Below, in pieces: positions 18,534 through 26,968 of a stretch of DNA of 38,215 nucleotides. How positions within the stretch are numbered: the first letter of the stretch is position 1; every line of letters begins with the position of its first letter. This DNA is from a virus, in IMG/VR virus record IMGVR_UViG_3300036820_000045, positions 1 through 38,215 of that record; one strand, given 5' to 3'. Under the pieces are notes generated by a model. That model saw only the letters and a program-made list of their open reading frames with translations, ran no database searches and was not told the origin of the DNA. The position numbers and the translations under genes are program-made.

Positions 18534-20696
18534 ATGGCAAACAATGAACTTTTAGATACTACACCTCTCAGCAAATTACGCTCAAATGAGCAAAGATTAA
18601 ACAAGCTCAAGCGAATGGTCAACGATTCAAAAAATTACTTTGATGACAACTTTAAACGTTATGATGACTTCATGCGCTTCACATTTGAGACTGCAATTAC
18701 TACTGAAGATAAGCAAAAGTTAAAGACACTTCAGAAGCCACCCGTTGAGTGCAATATTATAGAAGCCTTTATATCACGTCTTAAGGGTGAGTTCTCTAAG
18801 TATGAGCCGAGCATTGAGGTAAGAGCGTCTGACACAATCAAAGCTAACGCACTTACACCAGAACTATTAAAACAAATCGAAGTTATCAATGGTCATCTTA
18901 AAGCTGTATTCGATAATTCAGCTAATGACGCAATGGATAGTGGAGTCTACGCTGAAAGTATAGGTGGTGGCTTCTCAGCTGTCGAAGCATACACCGAATA
19001 TGAACACACCATGTCGTTCGACCAAGAGATTAAAGTTAAGAAAACATTTGAGCCTACACTCACAGGCTTTGACCCTCTCGCTCGCGAATCACACAAAGGC
19101 GATGGCAACTATTGTTTCACTCTATACCCATATACTCGTGATGAATTTGAATCAATTTACGGCAAAGAAGCTACGGCGAACATGAAGTTTACACGCAGCG
19201 GAGTAGCTGCCGAGTTTAATTGGAGCTATCAAAACGGTACGCAGCAAATAGTATTAATGGGTGACTTATACTTTAAAGTTAAGAAAGAAGAGAGAATATG
19301 CGAGCTATCTAACGGTCTAGTTATTCTGCAAAGACAATACGACAAGATAATGAAAGAATGGCAACTCTTTAATTCAGAAGATTTTGTAATGCAGCCTCCA
19401 ATTGTTGTGCGTAAACGTAAGACAATGATAGAGACTATAGAACGTTATACATTTTGTGAAGATAAGATTTTATCGCACGAGAAAACTATTTATAAATACT
19501 TACCAATTGTTTTTGTCGATGGCAACAGCGTTGTGTTAAAAGAGTTTGGCAGTACTAGCTCTAAACAAGTAACCCGTCCGATTGCATATCATGCCAGAGG
19601 CATTCAGCAGCTTCTAAACTTCTGTATCCAAACCATGGGTGCAGAGATTGAAAACATGGTACAGCACAAGATGATTGTTGCTGTTGAAGCTATCCCGCCA
19701 GCTTACGTTGACGCTTACAAGAATGTACAAACCCCATCGAACTATGTTTACAACTCATTCTATAAGGATGACCCAACCATACGCCTAGACCCACCGCGTG
19801 AAGTACAGCGCACCCAGATACCATCTGTAATTGAAAACATGATAATGAACAGCACAACTATATTTCAAAACGTAGTTGGTAGCTATGACGGTATTCTTGG
19901 TGTTAGCAGTAAAGAAATCTCAGGCGTGGCAATTCAACAGGGGGCGTTACAATCTAACGCCGCCGCCCTTCCTTATTTACTTAACTTTGTACGGGCGCAA
20001 ACTCGGATTGCTCAAATAATCATCGACTTGATACCAAAGGTTTATAAGGGAGAACGCAAACTACCTATTATTAACCAAGAAGGTAAGCGAGAGTATCAAG
20101 TTATTAATTCGCCAGATGACCCTAACTCTATCAGCATGGACTATGACAGTGAAATGTTACAGATTAAGATAGAATCTACAGTTAACAGCGCGATTCAAAA
20201 ACAAGTAGCTCTACAACAGTTGACTTCATTAGCTTCTGCTATTCCTCAGCTTGGCGAAGTAATCGTTGGCGCAGGATTAGAAAACATCTTAGACAACCTA
20301 GAGATTCGCAACATAGATAGCCTGAAGGCTGCATGTGTTCAATACGTACAGCAGAAACAACAAGAAGCAGCACAACAAGCCCAGCAAGGTGACCCAAGAA
20401 TGCAGCTTCAGCAGCAAGAGCTAGCTTTACAAGCTGAACAAACCGAAGCATTAAAACAAATCGAAGGTGCGAAGATTGAACAACAACGGGAGAAGGCCGA
20501 GGGTGACCTAGCCATCCAAGCAGCTAAAGTTGCAAATGAAAAACGCGCAACTGAAATTAAGTTCATGGAAATCATGGCTAAGCTACAAATGGAAGAAAAG
20601 CGAATCGATATGGAAGTTGATACCCAGGATTCAGAGAACGCAAGAGCTGCTGTACAAGACGCTATCAAGCTATCTGAGAAGCGTTCTAAACAGTAA
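18534..20696 (+). CDS. Portal protein, P22-like
   Basis: A 720-residue protein, similar in length to the P22 portal (725). The N-terminal part has the typical opening (KNYFDDNFKRYDDFMRFTF), then PPVECNIIEAFISRLKGEF. The central wing and stem include KQVTRPIAYHARGIQQLLNF and QTMGAEIENMVQHKM. The C-terminal 110 residues are Gln/Ala/Glu-rich coiled coil (QQKQQEAAQQAQQGDPRMQL onward), like the helical barrel of P22 portal. Twelve copies would form the vertex through which DNA moves. The location after terL fits. Confidence 0.9.
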   Translation: MANNELLDTTPLSKLRSNEQRLNKLKRMVNDSKNYFDDNFKRYDDFMRFTFETAITTEDKQKLKTLQKPPVECNIIEAFISRLKGEFSKYEPSIEVRASDTIKANALTPELLKQIEVINGHLKAVFDNSANDAMDSGVYAESIGGGFSAVEAYTEYEHTMSFDQEIKVKKTFEPTLTGFDPLARESHKGDGNYCFTLYPYTRDEFESIYGKEATANMKFTRSGVAAEFNWSYQNGTQQIVLMGDLYFKVKKEERICELSNGLVILQRQYDKIMKEWQLFNSEDFVMQPPIVVRKRKTMIETIERYTFCEDKILSHEKTIYKYLPIVFVDGNSVVLKEFGSTSSKQVTRPIAYHARGIQQLLNFCIQTMGAEIENMVQHKMIVAVEAIPPAYVDAYKNVQTPSNYVYNSFYKDDPTIRLDPPREVQRTQIPSVIENMIMNSTTIFQNVVGSYDGILGVSSKEISGVAIQQGALQSNAAALPYLLNFVRAQTRIAQIIIDLIPKVYKGERKLPIINQEGKREYQVINSPDDPNSISMDYDSEMLQIKIESTVNSAIQKQVALQQLTSLASAIPQLGEVIVGAGLENILDNLEIRNIDSLKAACVQYVQQKQQEAAQQAQQGDPRMQLQQQELALQAEQTEALKQIEGAKIEQQREKAEGDLAIQAAKVANEKRATEIKFMEIMAKLQMEEKRIDMEVDTQDSENARAAVQDAIKLSEKRSKQ

Positions 20697-20949
20697 TGCT
20701 AATTCGCAACAGCTTTATGCCAACTGCTATAGCTTTTAAACATTTATTACTTATTTCAAAGCAAAACCACTGTATATTAATTCATCAATTTTTTATGTAG
20801 TTGATTTATAAGGATTTTTTCCAAGCACCATACCCAACTTGATCTAATGGTTTTTAATGGTAAGGATTAGGATGGCTAAAAATAATATAATGTGGTTGCT
20901 TTACTGAGCGAATGTAGATACACTATTCTTATTTGCATGAGGGTAGAGC
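20697..20949. other. Gap with a possible promoter; no gene seen
   Basis: A 253-bp AT-rich gap after the portal gene. A weak promoter may lie at TTGCTT, a 17-bp spacer and TACACT (about 20896-20924). There is a GAGGG ribosome-binding-like sequence at 20939-20943, right before the broken gene at 20950. No terminator or other structure was recognised. Confidence 0.35.
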
Positions 20950-21135
20950 ATCGACATTATCCAATTCATAGACGAAATAGCAGTGTTGCCAGACGATATT
21001 CTATCAAAGTATGGTGACAACTTAATGAGTCAGGCAGTCGCAATTAATCGCATTTCGAAAAACCCTATCGACGTTGAAACTTTTGAGAAGCTTTTACGGG
21101 AGCGTAAGGCTGCTCAAAAATCCCTACAACCATAA
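20950..21135 (+). pseudogene. Paralogue of the 21156 gene with ATC in place of the start codon
   Basis: Sixty-one codons beginning ATC-GAC-ATT-ATC (IDIIQFIDEIAVLPDD), which align with ATG-GAC-ATT-ATC (MDIIEFIDEIIDTPSD) of the next gene, followed by a similar body (QAVAINRISKNPIDVETFEK against RAIAINHLSGKPITTTTFHK). A GAGGG ribosome-binding-like site precedes the ATC and the rest of the frame is open to TAA, with an in-frame TAG two codons upstream. The start codon therefore appears mutated. It may be a recently silenced gene, or it may start weakly at ATC or at the internal GTG, TTG or ATG. Confidence 0.6.
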
Positions 21136-21155
21136 CTTTTATTTAAGGAATAAAC

Positions 21156-21641
21156 ATGGACATTATCGAATTTATAGACGAAATAATAGATACTCCTTCC
21201 GATATCAGATCAACATGGGATATAGACGACATATTCCGTCGAGCAATCGCAATCAACCACCTTTCGGGAAAACCTATCACTACCACAACCTTTCATAAGA
21301 TTTTTTGGGAGCGTTACATTGGCAGGAACTCCCCACTTCCTCCGAAAGAAAAGCTACAACCTACAACCGACGCAGTCATTAACGAAACATCAAATTTACA
21401 GAAGAGGCAGAGCATGGACATTAACAAATTACTTAGCGCAATAGTAGAAAACACTGATATAAAGGCTGAAACCTTAAGAAGCTTTAGTTTACATACCTTT
21501 TACATGGATTCACTGGGGGATGGTTTCCCGCCACGACTTGAGGGCAAGTTACGCGTTCCAAATACTTACCGCTTGAATATTGAATGCGAAGGTCACGTGC
21601 CCCAATCAGCCTGGGGTGTCATTACCGAGGATACAAATTAA
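21156..21641 (+). CDS. Two-part protein of unknown function, probable fusion
   Basis: A 161-residue protein. Residues 1-65 are homologous to the whole product of the preceding broken gene. Where that gene ends (LQP, stop) this one continues (LQPTTDAVINET) into a second part that itself begins MDINKLLSAIVENTDI, so the two parts look like formerly separate genes joined by loss of a stop codon. The second part is helical and then beta-like (YRLNIECEGHVP). The start is supported by TAAGGAATAAACATG. No family is recognised. Confidence 0.65.
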   Translation: MDIIEFIDEIIDTPSDIRSTWDIDDIFRRAIAINHLSGKPITTTTFHKIFWERYIGRNSPLPPKEKLQPTTDAVINETSNLQKRQSMDINKLLSAIVENTDIKAETLRSFSLHTFYMDSLGDGFPPRLEGKLRVPNTYRLNIECEGHVPQSAWGVITEDTN

Positions 21642-21961
21642 TGGACGACAAAGACTTAAGGATAGGCGTTGTTTGTGATATTGCTAAGCGTTGGACAACC
21701 CTAACCCCCGAAGATTACACCAAAATTCAAGAGGGGTTTACACGCAAACTTGCGCCTGCATGTGGTATCGGCTGTTGTTGTACATGTAATCATGCTAAAG
21801 ATTGGAAAATAGCAGAGAAGCTTGTCAAAACTATTCCAGTTGCCGGGGAAGAGGTTAACGCTTGGGGTGAAACAGATGTCTATCCCCTGGTAATGATAAC
21901 CTGCACTAACTGCGGTGACACCAGATTTTACAATGCTCGCGTGTTAGGAATTAGGGGCTAG
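21641..21961 (+). CDS. Zinc-ribbon protein 1 of 3 (phage zinc-ribbon paralogue)
   Basis: A 106-residue protein with GCCCTC near residue 45 and a C-terminal CTNCGDTRFYNARVLGI. The motif C-x2-C plus (T/K)-F-Y-N-x(3)-(I/V)-GI is shared by the next two genes, and in small proteins of many prophages, to my knowledge without known function. Starts at 21641, where ATG overlaps the TAA of the previous gene; GAGGA lies upstream. The three genes form a tandem family of different lengths and diverged N-termini. Confidence 0.65.
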   Translation: MDDKDLRIGVVCDIAKRWTTLTPEDYTKIQEGFTRKLAPACGIGCCCTCNHAKDWKIAEKLVKTIPVAGEEVNAWGETDVYPLVMITCTNCGDTRFYNARVLGIRG

Positions 21962-21972
21962 AGCATATAAAG

Positions 21973-22236
21973 ATGACAGACAAAACAAACTTAAGTACTG
22001 AAGACTTTGAACGCTTCCAGCAATGGTTAAAGTCGAGAGTTCCTTATCCCCTGAAATGCCCAGCGTGTAACGCGAACGACTGGATAGCTGGCGGTATTGG
22101 TGTGAATCCTATTTTAAAGAAATGCGAAGGCGAATTAACACAAGTACCTGGTCACGGTTTCACCTCCATACCCCTCAGTTGTAAGAATTGCGCTGAAACT
22201 AAATTTTATAGCACTAAAATTATCGGGATAACCTAA
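21973..22236 (+). CDS. Zinc-ribbon protein 2 of 3
   Basis: An 87-residue protein with both cysteine pairs clear: CPACNANDW near residue 31 and CKNCAETKFYSTKIIGI at the end. Together these four cysteines make a complete zinc ribbon. The region between (LTQVPGHGFTSIPLS) corresponds to the beta hairpin of this ribbon type. It has a ribosome-binding site of only moderate quality. Function unknown; likely a nucleic-acid- or protein-binding accessory factor. Confidence 0.65.
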   Translation: MTDKTNLSTEDFERFQQWLKSRVPYPLKCPACNANDWIAGGIGVNPILKKCEGELTQVPGHGFTSIPLSCKNCAETKFYSTKIIGIT

Positions 22237-22255
22237 CTAGGAGAGAAACATAAGC

Positions 22256-22489
22256 ATGGACACCCGAACAGAACTGACTGACGAAGAGTTTAAAACCTTC
22301 ACAGATTGGATTGATTCATCTTTTCCTGAGGGTGTGAAATGTCCAGGCTGCCACAGCGAGGCATGGGCGATAAAACGTTCCTACGCCTTTCGTGACATCA
22401 TACAGATGTTGTGCTGCTCGTGTGGTCAATCTAAATTTTACAATTCTGAAAAGATAGGGATACCCTCAAGGAACACCCATGAAACTTAA
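22256..22489 (+). CDS. Zinc-ribbon protein 3 of 3
   Basis: A 77-residue protein: LTDEEFKTFTDWIDS, CPGCHSEAWAI, then CCSCGQSKFYNSEKIGI, ending with a short polar extension (PSRNTHET). The four ribbon cysteines are conserved, with one extra. The N-terminal helix aligns with that of the 21973 protein (LSTEDFERFQQWLKS), which shows direct tandem duplication. GGAGAG precedes the start. Overlaps the next gene by 11 bp. Confidence 0.65.
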   Translation: MDTRTELTDEEFKTFTDWIDSSFPEGVKCPGCHSEAWAIKRSYAFRDIIQMLCCSCGQSKFYNSEKIGIPSRNTHET

Positions 22490-22763
22490 AACCACACTTC
22501 TAATAAACTCTATTCGCCAGCTTGCGCAGGCTTGTAAAGATTATAAATGTACGAACTGTGGTAGCTCTAATCTCTACTGGGATTTTAGTACTGGTATGAT
22601 GATTCCTTTCTCAGTAAGTGAGGACGATGATAGCATGGATATGATTAAGGTATTCTTAGAGAGTTCAGAACCATATACGCATGTCGGTATAGGGTGCGCA
22701 GACTGTTTCACTGCTCAGGATATACCTTTAGAGGATTGGTTACCGGTGGAAATAGAACCTTAA
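22479..22763 (+). CDS. Zinc-ribbon-like protein of unknown function
   Basis: A 94-residue protein with CTNCGSSNLYW near residue 24 and CADCFTAQDIPLEDW near the end, a four-cysteine ribbon around an acidic insert (SEDDDSMD). It resembles the three preceding genes in layout but lacks the FYN..IGI tail. It may be a diverged relative. It overlaps the previous gene by 11 bp and the tRNA region follows. Confidence 0.6.
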   Translation: MKLKTTLLINSIRQLAQACKDYKCTNCGSSNLYWDFSTGMMIPFSVSEDDDSMDMIKVFLESSEPYTHVGIGCADCFTAQDIPLEDWLPVEIEP

Positions 22764-22877
22764 CCCGTTTTGCTATATACTGAAAAGTCCCGTAAAGCGT
22801 GGGCAAGTCGGAAAGTCTTAAGTGATATTCTAAGCGTTATGTAAGAACGTCGACCCCGCGGTGGGTTAATGGGCAAT
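22764..22877 (+). other. Unexplained segment upstream of the tRNA with hairpins
   Basis: Starts with an extended -10-like TGCTATATACT (about 22769-22779). It then has a short hairpin with a 7-nt loop (CGTT-ATGTAAG-AACG, about 22838-22852) and GCGTGG that can pair with CCCCGC some 60 nt on, with one mismatch. This might be a decayed tRNA-like element or merely the transcribed leader of the tRNA. No anticodon arm could be fitted. Confidence 0.3.
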
Positions 22878-22954
<77 letters not shown>

Positions 22955-23052
22955 CTTAAATAGGGTACTTCCTTGAGGGTATCAAGCTCAACTTTTGGAT
23001 ATTACTTATATAAAATAAGTATTACTAGAATTAAATAGGGTAAGATAGACTT

Positions 23053-23090
23053 AACGGGGTAATAACCTTGTCAGTTTTACCCCGTTTAAT
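23053..23090 (+). terminator. Hairpin terminator after the tRNA
   Basis: AACGGGGTAA (23053-23062) pairs perfectly with TTACCCCGTT (23077-23086), followed by TAATTATG. The stem is strong (10 bp) but the U tract is weak. It separates the zinc-ribbon and tRNA run from the minus-strand island. Confidence 0.6.
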
Positions 23091-23153
23091 TATGCTTCAA
23101 TAATTGATTCAGCGATAAAATTTGACGCAATTGAATCAAAATCTAAATCAGTT

Positions 23154-23354
23154 TTAATCTATCCCTATAATGTGTAGACACGATGCGAGCGGGTCATACT
23201 GCAAGAGTGGACGCACGCCAGTTTCGGGGGGAGCTGTAGGTTCAATGTTGTTAGCCATATTTTTCTTTTGAATCTGATAAAAGTAAGTGACCGCCAGCCC
23301 TAAAACTAACCCTACTGTTGCAATCCAAGCCATGTGATACAGAAATACATTCAT
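23154..23354 (-). CDS. Small single-span membrane protein
   Basis: A 66-residue protein from ATG 23354: a short N-terminus (MNVFLYHM), one membrane helix (AWIATVGLVLGLAVTYFYQI), then KKNMANN and a Pro-rich tail (EPTAPPETGVRPLL). An upstream TTG-initiated frame exists but would overlap the 23366 gene. GAAGGCC precedes the ATG. It is the last of three minus-strand genes in an otherwise rightward region. Small size, one helix and a Pro-rich tail are compatible with a spanin-like or holin-like role, but that is guesswork. Confidence 0.6.
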   Translation of the reverse strand: MNVFLYHMAWIATVGLVLGLAVTYFYQIQKKNMANNIEPTAPPETGVRPLLQYDPLASCLHIIGID

Positions 23355-23365
23355 TGATTGGCCTT

Positions 23366-23455
23366 CTATTTCCTGGGACGACAACCCCATGTAATCAGTA
23401 TAGAGAAAACTACTATTGCTGCCACGTAAGCCAAAACCATCCAAAATTCATTCAT
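23366..23455 (-). CDS. Very small membrane protein (29 residues)
   Basis: Encodes MNEFWMVLAYVAAIVVFSIL, then ITWGCRPRK: one membrane helix with a positively charged end. Its start overlaps the stop of the upstream gene by one base (TAATG), and it ends 11 bp before the next ATG. Tight packing and composition support expression. It may be a holin-like or regulatory micro-protein. Confidence 0.5.
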   Translation of the reverse strand: MNEFWMVLAYVAAIVVFSILITWGCRPRK

Positions 23456-23679
23456 TATTTAGCTGTTAATTTTCTGCCTTTGCCAAGTACTTTTCTAGCC
23501 TTAGCCCTTACTTTAGCAGCAGCTGAAGATGAAATGTTGCCTTTATTTTCTTGTTGAGCTACGCGGGCAAGTGCATTACGCGCATGGGCTTTGTCTGGCA
23601 CGGGATATTTACGGTCGCCTGGTTCAGCAAACTTAGATTTAGGGAGGTTTTTACGGGCACGGGTTGTTAGTTTTGTCAT
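23455..23679 (-). CDS. Small basic protein resembling DUF6582-type phage proteins
   Basis: A 74-residue protein with KNLPKSKFAEPGDRKYPVPD, then KAHARNALARVAQQ and a basic end (KVRAKARKVLGKGRKL). The pattern (L/I)P-x-S-x-FA-x-PG-x(3)-YP(V/I)-D-x-AHARNAL is common in small phage proteins found near capsid genes, from memory called DUF6582, function unknown. ATG 23679 was chosen over an upstream in-frame ATG because the family starts here. First gene of the minus-strand island, with its promoter at 23733-23761. Confidence 0.75.
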   Translation of the reverse strand: MTKLTTRARKNLPKSKFAEPGDRKYPVPDKAHARNALARVAQQENKGNISSSAAAKVRAKARKVLGKGRKLTAK

Positions 23680-24083
23680 TTGAAAGCCTAGAAAAGGGGA
23701 CAATCCATGTCCCAATGCTATATGTCCATTTCATAATGGCAAAGAATGAGGGTTATGTCAAATAATACTGGACGTATTAAGTATGTTCCAAAATGGAAAG
23801 AGCTGCTACAATAAGTTGGGGGTTAAAACGACTTCCTAAACGCGTTACGGGGAAGATGTAAGGTGATGAAAATCTCAGACCCGCCCCCCTTTAATGTTAA
23901 CCACCTAGCTACACTAAAAATAATAAAAATAACATTTGAAAGTTACCAATCACTATACTAAGATAAATATGCGTTGCTTGCGGTGGCTTAGGCTCTGCAA
24001 TGTGGCGCACCTCCACTGTGAGAGGGATATCACAGGCTAACACCTCCTCAAATAGGGTAAATTGAGACAAGCAGATAAGGTTT
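23680..24083. other. Divergent gap between the minus-strand island and the scaffold gene
   Basis: 404 bp. The left part carries the leftward promoter (23733-23761). The right part should hold signals for rightward transcription of head genes: TATACT at 23954-23959 is a -10 candidate but lacks a good -35. Three tiny open frames (19, 22 and 31 codons, between 23755 and 23961) have poor or badly spaced ribosome-binding sites and are not called. No other structure was recognised. Confidence 0.4.
23733..23761 (-). promoter_or_regulatory. Promoter of the minus-strand island
   Basis: Perfect -35 TTGACA (23761-23756), a 17-bp spacer and CATTAT (23738-23733) on the minus strand, with a start near 23726. 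The -10 matches TATAAT at four of six positions. It indicates that the three-gene island is expressed independently of the rightward late genes. Confidence 0.6.
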
Positions 24084-24788
24084 ATGGAAGAAGCAAGCGA
24101 CATCTTGATTGACCAAACGGTAACGCCTGAAAAGCAATTACCAGTAAGTCGTGTGACCGAGCTTATCAAGCGCGAGAAAGCAAGTGTAGAAGAAAAGGTG
24201 CGTAAACAGTTAGAAGCTGTTCACGCTGCCGAAATCGAAGCTTTACGCGGTGATAAAAAAGTTACCCCTACTGCCAAAGAACCCTCTGTAGACGCAGAAG
24301 CAATTAAACAACTTGTTTATGATGACATAGTGAAAGAACTTTCACTGCATAACGAGAAGATGGCGGAAGAAGCAGCCAAAAAGAAATGGTCAGACATCAG
24401 CGTTAAATATGTTGAAGGTATGAAACAAAAATCACAGATTTTTGATAACTTCGACGACGTTGTTAAAGACTTTGACCCTGCTGCTTACCCTGGTGTGTTA
24501 GAGATAGTTACGGAGATGCCCAACTCGTCAGAGATTATTTACGAATTAGCTAATAATCCTGAGAAGCTGGCCTACATTGAACTGCTAGCCGACCGTTCCC
24601 CAGCTCTCGCACGTAAAACATGTAAAAAACTCTCTGATTCTATAGATGGCAATATTGCAGCAAAGAAAAAAACAGCCAATGCTGTTGCTCCTTCTCCCTT
24701 ATATAGACCTCAGGCTGCTACAGGCGGTGCTGACGGTAAAGAGATGACAGTCGCGGACTACAAGAATGCCCCTTGGTTAAGAGGTTGA
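24084..24788 (+). CDS. Scaffold protein (head assembly)
   Basis: A 234-residue, highly charged and mostly helical protein (RVTELIKREKASVEEKVRKQ; later MAEEAAKKKWSDISVKY) with a low-complexity linker (AKKKTANAVAPSPLYRP) and a C-terminal VADYKNAPWLRG. Its composition, length, and position between portal and coat genes fit phage scaffolding proteins, which direct coat assembly and leave before DNA enters. TAAGG lies upstream of the ATG. No protease gene is seen, as in P22, where scaffold exits intact. Confidence 0.8.
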   Translation: MEEASDILIDQTVTPEKQLPVSRVTELIKREKASVEEKVRKQLEAVHAAEIEALRGDKKVTPTAKEPSVDAEAIKQLVYDDIVKELSLHNEKMAEEAAKKKWSDISVKYVEGMKQKSQIFDNFDDVVKDFDPAAYPGVLEIVTEMPNSSEIIYELANNPEKLAYIELLADRSPALARKTCKKLSDSIDGNIAAKKKTANAVAPSPLYRPQAATGGADGKEMTVADYKNAPWLRG

Positions 24789-24848
24789 TTTAGTCCCCCT
24801 TTCCTTCGATACGTTAGCTCCTAATCCACTCAAGCAGGAGTTTAAACG

Positions 24849-26108
24849 ATGTCAACTATTCCAACTAATGTGTTACAGGACGTCAAATCATACGTAATGG
24901 CTGATTTAGCGTTTCTTGAAAATATCAATTGTTTTATCGGCACAGCCAACACTAAATTTAAAAATTTCCAAAGATTCCCTGGTCAATTAGGCGGTATAGT
25001 AAACCTCGAATTGCCACCACGCTTTACCACTACTAACTCATTAGTAGTAAACTGGCAGCCAGTACAACAAAGGTTAGCAACTTTAACCTGTGACCAACAA
25101 GTAAGTGCTGCAATTGCAATTACTGCTGACCAGTTAGTATTCAACAACATGGAAGAATACAGCAAACGTTTAGGAATGGGTGCTATCAAAGAAATTAGCG
25201 CAAAAATCGAATCTAACGTTGCATTGAATGCTGTAACCAATACTTATAGATTCTACGGTAATGGTGTAACTCCAATTGACAGCTTCGTACAGCTGGCAAA
25301 TGCCGTAGCAATGTTTAGAAACTATGGCGCAGCAGAAGGTGAATTAAAATGTTATTTACCAGACGTTGCAACTCCAAATATTATCGGAACTGGCCAAAAC
25401 CAATTTACCCCAATGCGTGGTGATAGAACTGCGAAATCATGGGAATTAGGCGAGTTTAAACAATCTACATGGTATGAATCAAATAAATTACCAATCCATA
25501 TTGCAGGAACTGAAGGACTAACCGGAAACGTTAACCTAACCGTATCAAGCTGGACTAACAACGGCGTAAACGGCGCAATTGATACTATTACATTTAGTAA
25601 TACCACCAATGCTAGTGACGCTAACTCTGTTGCTCAATATGATAAGTTTCAATTTCAAGATAATGTAACAGGTCAGCCAAATTTACGGGCTTTAACATTT
25701 ATTGGTCATACTCCTTCTGCTAATCCGGTGCAATTTGCAGCCACACAGGCAGCAGGTAGTACGTCTGGCAGCTTAGTAACAGTGACTATTAACCCACAAT
25801 TACAATCCGCTGCTGCTAATAACCAAAATCTTAATGCCCCTATAGCTGTAGGCATGAAGGTTAAAGTTATGCCATCTCATAGGGCAGGTTTAATTACTGG
25901 TGGAGACCCATTGTTTATAGCAATGCCTGAATTGCCAGCTACAACACCGTTCCCAAGTGGTACTGCTACTGACCCAGAAACTCAAGTAAGTTTAAGGGCG
26001 TATTACGGTACTATTTTCGGTACACCAAATCAGGGCTTTGTGCATGACGCAATCTGGGGAAGTCTATTGATTCCTGAATATTCAATGTCTGTATTGTTCC
26101 CAGTATAA
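24849..26108 (+). CDS. Major capsid (coat) protein, probably P22-like
   Basis: A 419-residue protein, close in length to P22 coat (430). N-terminal helix (VLQDVKSYVMADLAFLENI), then beta-rich parts, ISAKIESNVALNAV, a helix over LANAVAMFRNYGAAEGE, and GEFKQSTWYESNKLPIHIAG before an inserted beta-rich region (about 225-330) where P22 coat has its I-domain. It ends with an HDAIWGSLLIPEYSMSVLF segment. It follows the scaffold gene and has the strong ribosome-binding site CAGGAG. Sequence similarity to P22 coat is distant; assignment rests on context and layout. Confidence 0.85.
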   Translation: MSTIPTNVLQDVKSYVMADLAFLENINCFIGTANTKFKNFQRFPGQLGGIVNLELPPRFTTTNSLVVNWQPVQQRLATLTCDQQVSAAIAITADQLVFNNMEEYSKRLGMGAIKEISAKIESNVALNAVTNTYRFYGNGVTPIDSFVQLANAVAMFRNYGAAEGELKCYLPDVATPNIIGTGQNQFTPMRGDRTAKSWELGEFKQSTWYESNKLPIHIAGTEGLTGNVNLTVSSWTNNGVNGAIDTITFSNTTNASDANSVAQYDKFQFQDNVTGQPNLRALTFIGHTPSANPVQFAATQAAGSTSGSLVTVTINPQLQSAAANNQNLNAPIAVGMKVKVMPSHRAGLITGGDPLFIAMPELPATTPFPSGTATDPETQVSLRAYYGTIFGTPNQGFVHDAIWGSLLIPEYSMSVLFPV

Positions 26109-26126
26109 TTTAAGGAGTAATTTATT

Positions 26127-26957
26127 ATGTCAACTTCTCCAGCTAATGTATCGCCAAATTATCCTTTATATACTTTAGGGGATTTATATTTACAGGGTGG
26201 CAGATTAACTTATGTAGATAATAGTACTTTTACAGTTGCTCCAGGGCAATTTAGAAGTTCTAACAATATTAACGATATTATACTTCCAGCAGCAGCGGGT
26301 ACGCCAACTATTGCCGTGACTGTAAATACTGCAATTAATGGCTTAAATGGTTTAGACACAGGAACAATTGCTGGTCCTAAAATATACTACGTATATGCAG
26401 TAAGTTCTTCATTATTCAGCAATAATCCTGCTAACTCGGACTACTTAGCTCCTGGCGTTATGCTTTCTCTTTCTCTCGTACAGCCTAACCTGCCAGCAGG
26501 ATATGATATGTGGCGTAGAATTGGAGCAATCAGAATTAAGGTTACACCTGCGCCTGTGATTGAGCCATTCATGCAAACTGGTTACGGCCAAAATAGAACT
26601 ATGCGCTATACAACATTTTTCGAGATGACCGAGGTAACCGGAAGCATGACAACACCAACTACTATTGGAGACCTAAGCGCACTTGTTCCAGCTCGCCAAG
26701 TGGATGTACTTTTTTATATGTATTTCACTCCAGGCGCAGCAGGCAGTTACGTTAGCTTCTCTCCTTACGGAGTGCCAGAGCCAGCCCAGACCACAGGAAT
26801 GACTGGTTTATCCACTACGTTACCACAGGGTATGCCTATTACTTGCCCATGTGGACTTAGCGGAACTAACCCAGTCGTGCCAGTAGTAAATTATATAACC
26901 GAAGACGCAACGGTCGCATTACTTCCGTTTTTAACAGGATATATTGACGCTCTATAG
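26127..26957 (+). CDS. Probable virion structural protein
   Basis: A 276-residue, beta-rich protein (LYTLGDLYLQGGRLTYVDNS, TIAVTVNTAINGL, then LPAGYDMWRRIGAIRI), with no hydrophobic segment. The G-Y-x(3)-RRIG motif is common in structural proteins of other phages, from memory, of unassigned function. It lies directly after the coat gene, with TAAGGAG 10 bp upstream, so it is probably a decoration or head/tail component. Function inferred from position. Confidence 0.6.
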   Translation: MSTSPANVSPNYPLYTLGDLYLQGGRLTYVDNSTFTVAPGQFRSSNNINDIILPAAAGTPTIAVTVNTAINGLNGLDTGTIAGPKIYYVYAVSSSLFSNNPANSDYLAPGVMLSLSLVQPNLPAGYDMWRRIGAIRIKVTPAPVIEPFMQTGYGQNRTMRYTTFFEMTEVTGSMTTPTTIGDLSALVPARQVDVLFYMYFTPGAAGSYVSFSPYGVPEPAQTTGMTGLSTTLPQGMPITCPCGLSGTNPVVPVVNYITEDATVALLPFLTGYIDAL

Positions 26958-26968
26958 GTAAAAAATTT

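Noticed and set aside
22798-22860. Second tRNA upstream of tRNA-Pro
   Set aside because: An acceptor-like pairing with one mismatch and a 7-nt-loop hairpin can be drawn, but no anticodon arm or T-loop consensus fits.
23755-23961. Three tiny plus-strand frames (19, 22 and 31 codons) before the scaffold gene
   Set aside because: The first overlaps the minus-strand promoter, the second has no ribosome-binding site, and the third has its Shine-Dalgarno only 2 bp from the ATG.
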